DNA from: Halorhodospira sp.
GTDB lineage: Bacteria; Pseudomonadota; Gammaproteobacteria; Nitrococcales; Halorhodospiraceae
Assembly (NCBI GenBank): GCA_007127935.1
Contig: SKYL01000107.1
Location: 1-6,351, forward strand
Direction: 5' to 3'
DNA: 6,351 bases
Of this stretch, positions 1 through 5,473 are shown piece by piece. Positions within the stretch are counted from its first letter, which is position 1, and every line of letters begins with the position of its first letter. Both the position numbers and the translations under genes were made by a program. The notes under the pieces were generated by a model. The model saw only the letters and a list, made by a program, of their open reading frames with translations, was not told the DNA's origin and made no database searches.

Positions 1-45
1 GAGGCGTGGGCCCAGAACCGTCGAGCGGAGTTGATCTACCGGTAA
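1..45 (+). CDS. pal: Peptidoglycan-associated lipoprotein Pal, C-terminal end only
   Basis: Frame 1 reads EAWAQNRRAELIYR and then TAA at 43-45. This matches the conserved end of Pal, an OmpA-like domain whose last helix and strand carry the AxxNRRxxxxY signature. Pal is an outer-membrane lipoprotein that binds peptidoglycan and TolB and helps the envelope constrict at division. Only 14 codons are visible; the rest lies beyond the left edge. The stop codon overlaps the cpoB start as TAATG, which agrees with the usual tolB-pal-cpoB order and suggests translational coupling. The call rests on a short peptide plus context, but both point the same way. Confidence 0.82.
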   Translation, partial: EAWAQNRRAELIYR

Positions 46-857
46 TGCATCCTTCAACCATGCAATTCGATCACACCAAGGCCCGGCCCCGCCGCGCCGG
101 GCGGATGATGGCGGCATTGGCGGCCGGGCTGCTGGCCGCCTTCCCCACCTCGGCGGTGGATCTGGAAGACCGCCTGGACCGCCTCGAAGAGCTGCTGGAG
201 GGGCGTGGACTGGCGGAACTGGTCCGCGACATCGAACGCCTCAAGCGTGAGAACCAGGAGTTGCGTGGCGAAATGGAGCAACTCACCCGTCAGGTCCGCA
301 TCCTGGAGGATCGCCAGCGAGGCCATTACGCCGACCTGGACGACCGCTTGCAGGCCATGGAGGCGGCGCCACCCGCCACCGCACCACCGTCCGAGGAAGA
401 CCGGGCGTTCACCGATGCCGACACGGCGGAAGATGCGGTGCCCATCCCGGAACTGACCCCGTCGGCCCGGGAGGCAAACCAAGCGGAACGCTACCGCGCC
501 GCCTTCGCCCGTCTCAGCGACGGACTGTACGATGAGGCACGGGAAGAGTTCGAAGCGCTCATTGAGGATCACCCCGACGGACCCTACACCGCCAACGCCC
601 GCTACTGGATCGCGGAGACGTATTATGCCGACCGCAACTTCCCCGAGGCGGAGGCGCACTTCCAGCGGGTGCTGAGCGACCACCCTGAGAGCGACAAGGT
701 CCCCGACGCGCTACTGAAGCTCGGCTTCGCCGCCTTTGAGCGGGGGGATCTGGAACAAGCCCAAAACCGCCTGGAGGCGGTCCGGACCGAGCACCCGGAG
801 ACCACCGCCGCCGGTTTGGCGCAACAAAGGCTGTCGGAAATCCGGCGTCTTCAGTAA
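45..857 (+). CDS. cpoB: Cell division coordinator CpoB (YbgF), Tol-Pal system
   Basis: CpoB is a periplasmic protein that works with TolA and, in E. coli, with PBP1B to couple outer-membrane constriction to septal peptidoglycan synthesis. The 270-residue product has a basic N-terminal region (RPRR, then GRMM), a hydrophobic stretch and a likely signal-peptidase site after PTSA at residue 37. A strongly heptad-like coiled coil follows at about 38-106 (trimerisation region), then a Pro/Ala/Asp-rich linker to about 143, and a C-terminal tetratricopeptide-like domain (about 147-270) with three repeats around YDEAREEFEALIEDHP, FPEAEAHFQRVLSDHP and LEQAQNRLEAVRTEHP. I chose the ATG at 45 because it overlaps the pal stop codon (TAATG) and has a GGAG about 14 bases upstream. 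A GTG at 6 would lie inside pal. ATGs at 60 and 105 would also leave a signal peptide and cannot be excluded. Size and layout are normal for the family. Confidence 0.93.
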   Translation: MHPSTMQFDHTKARPRRAGRMMAALAAGLLAAFPTSAVDLEDRLDRLEELLEGRGLAELVRDIERLKRENQELRGEMEQLTRQVRILEDRQRGHYADLDDRLQAMEAAPPATAPPSEEDRAFTDADTAEDAVPIPELTPSAREANQAERYRAAFARLSDGLYDEAREEFEALIEDHPDGPYTANARYWIAETYYADRNFPEAEAHFQRVLSDHPESDKVPDALLKLGFAAFERGDLEQAQNRLEAVRTEHPETTAAGLAQQRLSEIRRLQ

Positions 858-868
858 AATCCCCGCCC
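831..868 (+). promoter_or_regulatory. Candidate stable-RNA promoter for tRNA-Lys
   Basis: A TAAAAT at 855-860 matches the sigma70 -10 consensus at five of six positions and overlaps the cpoB stop codon (855-857). It is followed at once by a GC-rich stretch, CCCCGCCC (861-868), like the discriminator of stringently controlled tRNA and rRNA promoters. A weak -35 candidate, CTGTCG (831-836), lies 18 bases upstream. Transcription would start around 866-868, leaving a leader of about 15 bases before the tRNA. The -10 and discriminator are seen directly; promoter function is inferred. Read-through from the tol-pal operon is the alternative. Confidence 0.42.
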
Positions 869-881
869 ACCGGAATCACTT

Positions 882-957
882 GGGCCGTTAGCTCAGTTGG
901 TAGAGCATCGGACTTTTAATCCGCTGGTCGTAGGTTCGAATCCTACACGGCCCACCA
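882..957 (+). tRNA. tRNA-Lys (anticodon TTT)
   Basis: A complete 76-base tRNA with encoded CCA. The acceptor stem is GGGCCGT (882-888) with ACGGCCC (947-953), followed by discriminator A954 and CCA 955-957. The D stem is GCTC/GAGC. The anticodon loop is CTTTTAA (913-919), with TTT at 915-917. The T stem is GTAGG/CCTAC around loop TTCGAAT. It decodes AAA and AAG lysine codons. It closely resembles E. coli tRNA-Lys and, like the E. coli lysT cluster, lies directly behind cpoB. The base pair closing the anticodon stem on the D-arm side (T908 with C924) is a mismatch; the other four pairs of that stem are sound. Confidence 0.97.
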
Positions 958-972
958 CTTCCCCTTTTTTTT
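958..972 (+). terminator. T8 tract after tRNA-Lys, possible transcript end
   Basis: Eight consecutive T residues (965-972) begin eight bases after the tRNA CCA end, in otherwise very GC-rich DNA. No separate GC-rich hairpin sits directly before them, so this is not a standard intrinsic terminator. The folded tRNA itself could act as the upstream structure. The T run is seen; a role in ending or processing the tRNA transcript is inferred and weakly supported. Confidence 0.3.
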
Positions 973-1022
973 CCGCCACCCCGCCCTCACCTTTATGTAG
1001 TTCGCCGTGTCCGCCGCGCCGC

Positions 1023-1069
1023 GCCGCGCTGCGCTCGCGGCAAAAGGCTTCGTGCCTCGCGATGACGGA
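1023..1069 (+). repeat. Palindromic GC-rich element, diverged copy of a dispersed intergenic repeat
   Basis: A perfect 6-base inverted repeat, GCCGCG (1023-1028) and CGCGGC (1036-1041), encloses a 7-base loop. A second small hairpin, AGGC/GCCT (1045-1048 and 1054-1057), follows. The block contains GCGCTGCGCTC and ends in CTCGCGATGACGGACT, matching the order GCTGCGCTC...CAATGACGGATT in the element at 5474-5504. Short intergenic repeats of the type GTCATTGCGAGC...AGCAATCC are common in many proteobacterial genomes, and this looks like a degenerate member. It fills much of the leader upstream of hsp20 and ends just before that gene's ribosome binding site. Confidence 0.5.
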
Positions 1070-1074
1070 CTGCT

Positions 1075-1080
1075 GGAGAG
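1075..1080 (+). promoter_or_regulatory. Ribosome binding site of hsp20
   Basis: GGAGAG lies 7 bases before the ATG at 1088. It supports that ATG over the in-frame upstream start at 1007, which would translate the repeat element and has no comparable site. No sigma32-like promoter was recognised between the tRNA and this site. Confidence 0.65.
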
Positions 1081-1087
1081 AGTAGGT

Positions 1088-1489
1088 ATGGCTTCCAGAG
1101 ACCTAGAACAACTGATGTGGGCCGAGGCCTGCGAGATGCTGGACCGCGCGGAGCGGCTCCACCGGCAATTCTTCCGCCCGGGCCGCCGCGCCCGGACCCC
1201 CGTATGGGAACCTCCGGTCGATATCTACCAAGCCGACCACGGCTTCTGGCTGGTGGTCGCGATGCCCGGCGCCGCCCCCGAGAGCGTCCACGTCTCGGTG
1301 GAGGACGCGGACTTGGTGATCCGCGCCGAACGCCGCCTTCCGGCGGCGGCCCACCGCGGCGCGGTCCAACGGCTGGAGATCCCCCACGGCCGGTTCGAAC
1401 GCCGCGTACCTCTGCCCCCCGGCGGCTACCGCCTGGGAGAGCGGCGGTGGCTGGACGGCTGCCTCCACCTCGCCATCGAATTCGCCTAA
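1088..1489 (+). CDS. Small heat-shock protein, Hsp20/alpha-crystallin family
   Basis: Small heat-shock proteins are ATP-independent cytoplasmic chaperones that hold unfolding proteins in a refoldable or degradable state. The 133-residue product has a short helical N-terminal arm (1-36) and an alpha-crystallin domain from about 38 to 131. That domain contains the typical VDIYQADHGFWLVVAMPG segment, then VSVEDADLVIRAERR and GRFERRVPLPPG (101-112), and the final WLDGCLHLAIEFA strand. The family usually ends in a tail carrying an I-x-I/V motif that docks neighbouring dimers; here the protein stops at the last strand and the motif is absent. The start at 1088 is chosen for its ribosome binding site and because the domain lies fully downstream. 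The stop is 12 bases before lon, so the two genes are probably one operon and the chaperone may pass clients to Lon. No confident gene symbol. Confidence 0.92.
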   Translation: MASRDLEQLMWAEACEMLDRAERLHRQFFRPGRRARTPVWEPPVDIYQADHGFWLVVAMPGAAPESVHVSVEDADLVIRAERRLPAAAHRGAVQRLEIPHGRFERRVPLPPGGYRLGERRWLDGCLHLAIEFA

Positions 1490-1501
1490 AAAGAGCAGGC
1501 C

Positions 1502-3871
1502 ATGAACGATCAGCAATCCATTGACGACCGGGAAGCGGGGGCGAAGGGCGGCCTCCCGGAAGACGCTCTGATCCTCCTCCCGGTACGCAACATGGTTCTC
1601 TTCCCGGATCTGGTGTTGCCCATCACCGTGGGCCGCAAGCGGTCCGTCGCCGCCGCCCAGGAGGCGGTCCGACGGGATCAACCGCTGGGGCTGATCCTGC
1701 AGCGCGACCCGGAGATCAAGGAACCGGCTCCGAGCGACCTCCACGAGGTGGGCACGCGCTCGAACATCCTGCGCTACCTATCGGCGGAGGACGGCCACCA
1801 CCACCTGATCTGCCAGGGGCAGGAGCGCTTCCGGGTCGTGGAGTACCTGGACGGCTACCCCTTCCTGGCCGCCCGGGTGGAGCGCATCCCGGAGCCCGAG
1901 GAGGTCGGCCCGGAGGAGGAGGCGCGCATGCTTACGCTCCGTGAGCGGGCGTTGGAGGCGATGAACCTGCTGCCCCAAACCCCGGAGGAGTTGACCGCCG
2001 CCATCCGCTCCATCGATCGGCCAGGCCTGCTGGCCGACGCCATCGCCGGCTACATGGACCTGAAGATCTCTGAGAAGCAGGAGATCCTGGAGCTAACCGA
2101 ACTCCCCGCCCGCATGGACAAGGTCCAGTCCCTTCTCGACTACCACGTGGAGGTCCTCCGACTCTCCCAGAAGATAAGCCAGCGCACCCAGGAGACCATG
2201 AGCGAACGCCAGCGCCAAGCCGTGCTCCGGGAGCAGTTGCGCTCGATCCAGGAGGAGCTGGGGGAGACCGATCAAAAGACGGAAGAGATCCGGGAGCTGG
2301 ATGAGCGCATCGGCAAGACCGGGATGCCCGAGGAGGTGGAGGAGCAGGCCCGAAAAGAGCTACGCCGCCTGGAGCGGATGCCCGAGGGCGCCGGCGAGTA
2401 CTCCATGGCCCGCACCTACCTCGACTGGCTGCTGGAACTGCCATGGTCCGTTCTGGACGAGGAGCACATCGAGATCCCCAAGGCCCGGGAGATCCTCGAC
2501 GCCGACCACTACGGCCTGGAGAAGATCAAGAAGCGCATCCTGGAGCACCTGGCCGTGCACAAACTCAACCCGGAGGGAAAGAGCCCGATCCTCTGCTTCG
2601 TGGGCCCACCCGGCGTCGGCAAGACCTCCCTGGGCCAGAGCATCGCCCGCGCCATGGGGCGCAAGTTCGTCCGCGCCAGCTTGGGCGGGGTCCACGACGA
2701 GGCCGAGATCCGTGGCCACCGGCGCACCTACATCGGCGCGCTGCCGGGCAATGTCATCCAAGGCATCCGCAAGGCGGGCACCCGCAACCCGGTCTTCATG
2801 CTCGACGAGATGGACAAGCTCGGCGCCGGCATCCAGGGCGATCCTTCGGCGGCGCTGCTGGAGGTGCTCGACCCGGAGCAGAACGCCACCTTCCGGGACA
2901 ACTACCTCGGTGTCCCCTTCGATCTGAGCCGGGTGATGTTCGTTGGCACCGCCAACATCCTCGACCCGATCCCCGGGCCGCTGCGCGATCGCATGGAGGT
3001 CATCGAACTACCCGGCTACACCGAGGATGAGAAGGTGGAGATCGCCAAGCGGTACCTGGTGGACCGCCAGCGGGAGGCGGCGGGGATCGCCGCGGAACAA
3101 TTCGCCATCACCGATGAAGCGCTCCACCGCATCGTCGCCGACTACACGCGGGAGGCCGGCTGCCGCCAACTCGACCGCCTCATCGGCTCGGTGGTCCGCA
3201 ATGTCGCCGTGCGCATCGCCGAGGGCGAAATCGGTGAAGCCACGATCGACCGCGAAGCGGTGTCCACCATCCTCGGCCCCCCGAAGTATGAAAACGAAGT
3301 CGCCATGCGCACCAGCATCCCCGGTGTGGCCACCGGGCTGGCGTGGACCCCGGTGGGCGGCGACATCCTCTTCATCGAGGCCAGCCGCGCCGCCGGGAGC
3401 GGCAAGCTGATCCTCACCGGCCAACTGGGCGACGTCATGAAGGAGAGCGCCCAGGCCGCCCTGAGTCTGATCAAGGCGCGGGCGGTCGAGATCGGCCTGG
3501 AGGAGGACCGGATGGAGAAGTCCGACATCCACGTCCACGTCCCCGCCGGCGCCATCCCCAAGGACGGCCCCAGCGCCGGCGTCGCCCTCTACACCGCCCT
3601 TGTCTCCCTGCTCACCGGGCGGCGGGTACGGGAAGACGTGGCGATGACTGGCGAGATCACCCTGCGGGGTCTGGTGCTGCCGGTGGGCGGCATCAAAGAG
3701 AAGGTGCTGGCCGCCCACCGGGCCGGCATACGCACCGTGCTGCTCCCGGCCCGCAACCGTAAAGATTGGGACGACATCCCGGAAAACGCGCGGGACCAGT
3801 TGACCTTCCATTGGATCGAACGGGTGGAGGAGGCGGTGGACCGGGCCCTTCAGAACGAAAACGCGAGCTGA
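1502..3871 (+). CDS. lon: ATP-dependent Lon protease (endopeptidase La)
   Basis: Lon is a cytoplasmic hexameric AAA+ serine protease that degrades misfolded and selected regulatory proteins. The 789-residue product matches bacterial LonA (E. coli has 784). It has an N-terminal substrate-binding domain from about residue 22 (LILLPVRNMVLFPDLVLPI) and a helical, partly coiled-coil region at about 200-320. Walker A is GPPGVGKTS (368-376) and Walker B is FMLDEMDKL with D435/E436. GTANILDPIPGPLRDRMEVI contains the sensor and Arg region. The C-terminal protease domain carries the Ser-Lys dyad: Ser691 in KDGPSAGV and Lys734 in GGIKEK. The 43-residue spacing equals that of E. coli S679/K722. All catalytic residues are present, so it should be active. 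The start at 1502 has AAGAG six bases upstream and lies 12 bases after hsp20. Its 3' end overlaps the convergent lpxR gene by 22 bases. The usual clpX neighbour is absent, so it could be a second, stress-linked lon copy. Confidence 0.98.
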   Translation: MNDQQSIDDREAGAKGGLPEDALILLPVRNMVLFPDLVLPITVGRKRSVAAAQEAVRRDQPLGLILQRDPEIKEPAPSDLHEVGTRSNILRYLSAEDGHHHLICQGQERFRVVEYLDGYPFLAARVERIPEPEEVGPEEEARMLTLRERALEAMNLLPQTPEELTAAIRSIDRPGLLADAIAGYMDLKISEKQEILELTELPARMDKVQSLLDYHVEVLRLSQKISQRTQETMSERQRQAVLREQLRSIQEELGETDQKTEEIRELDERIGKTGMPEEVEEQARKELRRLERMPEGAGEYSMARTYLDWLLELPWSVLDEEHIEIPKAREILDADHYGLEKIKKRILEHLAVHKLNPEGKSPILCFVGPPGVGKTSLGQSIARAMGRKFVRASLGGVHDEAEIRGHRRTYIGALPGNVIQGIRKAGTRNPVFMLDEMDKLGAGIQGDPSAALLEVLDPEQNATFRDNYLGVPFDLSRVMFVGTANILDPIPGPLRDRMEVIELPGYTEDEKVEIAKRYLVDRQREAAGIAAEQFAITDEALHRIVADYTREAGCRQLDRLIGSVVRNVAVRIAEGEIGEATIDREAVSTILGPPKYENEVAMRTSIPGVATGLAWTPVGGDILFIEASRAAGSGKLILTGQLGDVMKESAQAALSLIKARAVEIGLEEDRMEKSDIHVHVPAGAIPKDGPSAGVALYTALVSLLTGRRVREDVAMTGEITLRGLVLPVGGIKEKVLAAHRAGIRTVLLPARNRKDWDDIPENARDQLTFHWIERVEEAVDRALQNENAS

Positions 3872-4836
3872 ATGGCTCCGTACGGATCGTCCCGCCTTTG
3901 GGTCTCGAATTCGTGCGTCAGCCAGGAGTGCGTGTAGCTGAGGCGTATCCGCTCCCAATGGAAGGCAATCCCCAGATAGAGTTGGCTCACGTAGGGCTTC
4001 TTCTCCACACTACGGCTCTCCCGAAACGTATTCCCGTCGAGAAAGAGGTTGTGGGCAATGGCACGGCGTACCCCCCGGGCGTGCAGATACCAACCACCCC
4101 CCGCGGGCCGGAAGTAGGTCTCGGGCGCGGTCACCGGGTGGAAGATGGGACCCCCGTGGTCCATGGGCAGGTTCGGTCCGATGCGCAGGATGAACTCGGC
4201 CTCGGCGGCGGTATAGACGTTGCCCGCCCAAAGCGACCAGCCGGGGATGATGTCCATGGCCCATCCACCCCGACCGAAGTGGAGCCGACCCCGATAGCGG
4301 TCGGTATAGCGCACCACCACGCCCACCTCGTCATGTAGCTGCGTTTCCCACCCATTGGGCTGGTCGGCTCCGTCCAAACGCGCATGGACATCGCTCTGAA
4401 GGTAATGGCCGCCCGCCGACGGCCCGACTGTCCCCACCGTAAGATCGGCGATGCTCTGACGCCACCCGGACTCCACTACCAAGCTGGCGGTAACGTAAAG
4501 CCATCCGGCATAGGGCCGATCATCCTCGGACGGATTCTCTTCGGTGATGTCTTCCGGTGTAAAGAGTTTTTGGCCAACGCCACCCATCAAACGCCGCGTT
4601 CCCTTCTTGGGAAAAAAGGGCAATCCCCCCGCAAGGCGGTCCGCCCAACCGTGGCGGTCTCTTGCGCGGCCATACCATGTCACGCTTTGGCCGGCCGTAT
4701 AGTACTGATCGCGTCCGGCAAAGGTATCGTTCTCATGAGTGACTGCGATGCTGTCCGCCTCCGCGGTTCCGGCGGTACCGAACAGTAACGCACCGCCGAC
4801 CCACAGGGCGGTAATCGTCTTCCGGATTTGCGGCAT
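3850..4836 (-). CDS. lpxR: Lipid A 3'-O-deacylase, LpxR family (DUF2219) outer-membrane protein
   Basis: LpxR is an outer-membrane beta-barrel hydrolase that removes the 3'-acyloxyacyl group of lipid A, changing surface charge and immune recognition of LPS. The 328-residue precursor has a signal peptide (MPQIRK, then a hydrophobic core) with a likely cut after AEA at residue 27. The mature protein then begins DSIAVTHENDTF, which places Asn and Asp at mature positions 9 and 10, the positions of the catalytic N9/D10 reported for Salmonella LpxR. Other family marks are the YYTAGQSVTW segment, DRPYAGWLY (106-114), GTVGPSAGGHYLQSDVH with a His near the reported catalytic one, and the PNGWETQLHDE segment. 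The protein ends in AFSF; a terminal Phe is typical of outer-membrane barrels. I could not assign the remaining catalytic residues. GC content is lower than in lon, hinting at a different origin. The family is clear; the exact specificity is inferred. Confidence 0.88.
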   Translation of the reverse strand: MPQIRKTITALWVGGALLFGTAGTAEADSIAVTHENDTFAGRDQYYTAGQSVTWYGRARDRHGWADRLAGGLPFFPKKGTRRLMGGVGQKLFTPEDITEENPSEDDRPYAGWLYVTASLVVESGWRQSIADLTVGTVGPSAGGHYLQSDVHARLDGADQPNGWETQLHDEVGVVVRYTDRYRGRLHFGRGGWAMDIIPGWSLWAGNVYTAAEAEFILRIGPNLPMDHGGPIFHPVTAPETYFRPAGGGWYLHARGVRRAIAHNLFLDGNTFRESRSVEKKPYVSQLYLGIAFHWERIRLSYTHSWLTHEFETQRRDDPYGAIQLAFSF

Positions 4837-4846
4837 CGCCCATGGA

Positions 4847-4853
4847 CCCTCCC
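4847..4853 (-). promoter_or_regulatory. Ribosome binding site of lpxR
   Basis: On the minus strand this reads GGGAGGG, ending 10 bases before the ATG at 4836. It is slightly far but strong, and it supports that start. An ATG that lies closer (4841-4843) is out of frame. The 61-base gap (4837-4897) to the upstream gene shows no convincing terminator or promoter, so lpxR is probably cotranscribed with the cyclic-nucleotide-binding gene. Confidence 0.5.
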
Positions 4854-4897
4854 ACGCCTACCTATTCATCGGCGCGTAGGGATGGAACTGTAGGGCT

Positions 4898-5359
4898 TCA
4901 GGCGGCGCCATGAAGCTGCTGATTCAACGACTCCACTCGGCGGACCAGGCGAAGGATCAGTTGGTCCTTAATCTTCTCCCGCAGGGGAGCGGCCAACTTG
5001 TCCATGGACGCCCGCCCCAGCCAGAAGAGAATGCTCTGCTCATCCGCCACCACGTCGGCACCGCGCTCCGTCCCGCCGAGGAAGGCCACCTCGCCGAAGA
5101 CCTCACCCGGCCCCAGGGTGGCGAAGTGGCCCTCCTCCCCGGTGGCCGCGCCGACCCCGACCGCACCGGAGATCAGGACATAGAAACAATTGCCGCGGGT
5201 GCCCCGCTCGATGATCCGCTCACCGGGCTCGGCCAACACGAACATGTTCTTCGCCTTGATCAACTCGATCTTCTCGATGGAAGAGAGCGTCGAGAAAAAC
5301 TCCAGACGATCCAAGATGCGCAGCATCCGGCCGTGATCGTGCATGGTGATGGGGCGCAT
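4898..5359 (-). CDS. Stand-alone cyclic nucleotide-binding domain protein (Crp-like sensor domain, no HTH)
   Basis: The 153-residue product is almost entirely one cNMP-binding fold. An N-terminal helix (LRILDRLEFFSTLSSIEKIEL, split around residues 13-33) leads into the beta roll (VLAEPGERIIERGTRGNCFYVLISG), then the phosphate-binding cassette FGEVAFLGGTERGADVVA (88-105) with Glu90 and Arg99 at the positions that contact ribose and phosphate in CRP. A C-terminal helical tail ends at QQLHGAA. CRP-family regulators are about 210 residues because of a DNA-binding helix-turn-helix; none is present here, so it is unlikely to be a transcription factor alone. It may act by binding a partner protein. 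The ATG at 5359 has AGGAG 7 bases upstream. A second ATG five codons inside is less well placed. It lies 61 bases upstream of lpxR on the same strand. Ligand and partner are unknown. Confidence 0.85.
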   Translation of the reverse strand: MRPITMHDHGRMLRILDRLEFFSTLSSIEKIELIKAKNMFVLAEPGERIIERGTRGNCFYVLISGAVGVGAATGEEGHFATLGPGEVFGEVAFLGGTERGADVVADEQSILFWLGRASMDKLAAPLREKIKDQLILRLVRRVESLNQQLHGAA

Positions 5360-5366
5360 TGCGGTT

Positions 5367-5371
5367 CTCCT
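5367..5371 (-). promoter_or_regulatory. Ribosome binding site of the cyclic nucleotide-binding gene
   Basis: Minus-strand AGGAG with a 7-base spacer to the ATG at 5359. It is an ideal site that fixes this start over the in-frame ATG at 5344. Confidence 0.7.
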
Positions 5372-5394
5372 GAGAATCCACCGGGGGTTTCAGG

Positions 5395-5423
5395 ATATTA
5401 ACCAGACCCGCACTGGGCATCCA
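5395..5423 (-). promoter_or_regulatory. Weak candidate promoter for the cyclic nucleotide-binding gene and lpxR
   Basis: On the minus strand TAATAT (5400-5395) resembles a -10 box and stands out as AT-rich in a GC-rich gap, about 35 bases before the start codon. A 17-base spacer leads to TGGATG (5423-5418), which matches only three of six -35 positions. It would serve the two minus-strand genes independently of aspS. Only the -10-like hexamer is notable. Confidence 0.3.
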
Positions 5424-5473
5424 CCATCGCGTGGTCGGACGGCCAACCGCGACCCTTGAACGTCAGCACATAG

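Noticed and set aside
6..44. GTG start at 6 extending cpoB by 13 codons
   Set aside because: These bases encode the end of pal in another frame, and the TAATG overlap at 43-47 gives a better start.
994..999. TATGTA as a -10 box for hsp20
   Set aside because: It matches only three of six consensus positions and has no -35 or sigma32-like partner at the right distance.
897..1085. Small plus-strand reading frame over the tRNA
   Set aside because: It begins inside tRNA-Lys and its peptide is translated tRNA plus repeat sequence.
1007..1087. N-terminal extension of Hsp20 by 27 residues
   Set aside because: It would translate the GC-rich repeat, adds no family-like sequence and lacks a ribosome binding site; the ATG at 1088 has one.
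1393..1400. GGTTCGAA in hsp20 resembling the tRNA T-loop, possible att site
   Set aside because: Only about eight bases match the tRNA-Lys 3' region, too short for an attachment repeat, and no integrase is present.
1103..1744. 213-codon minus-strand reading frame opposite hsp20 and lon
   Set aside because: It is antisense to two well-supported genes, and long antisense frames are expected at this GC content.
3008..3958. 316-codon minus-strand reading frame opposite the lon protease domain
   Set aside because: The peptide is low-complexity Gly/Asp/His/Val-rich, typical of a GC-rich antisense frame, and matches no family I recognise.
3766..4338. 190-codon plus-strand frame bridging lon and lpxR
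   Set aside because: It overlaps the lon end in another frame and is antisense to lpxR, which has clear domain evidence.
4910..5401. 163-codon plus-strand frame opposite the cNMP-binding gene
   Set aside because: The minus strand encodes a convincing cyclic-nucleotide-binding fold with a good ribosome binding site.
5433..5448. Imperfect hairpin GGTCGG/CCAACC between aspS and the cNMP-binding gene as a terminator
   Set aside because: It has a mismatch in a 6-base stem and no T-run on either strand.
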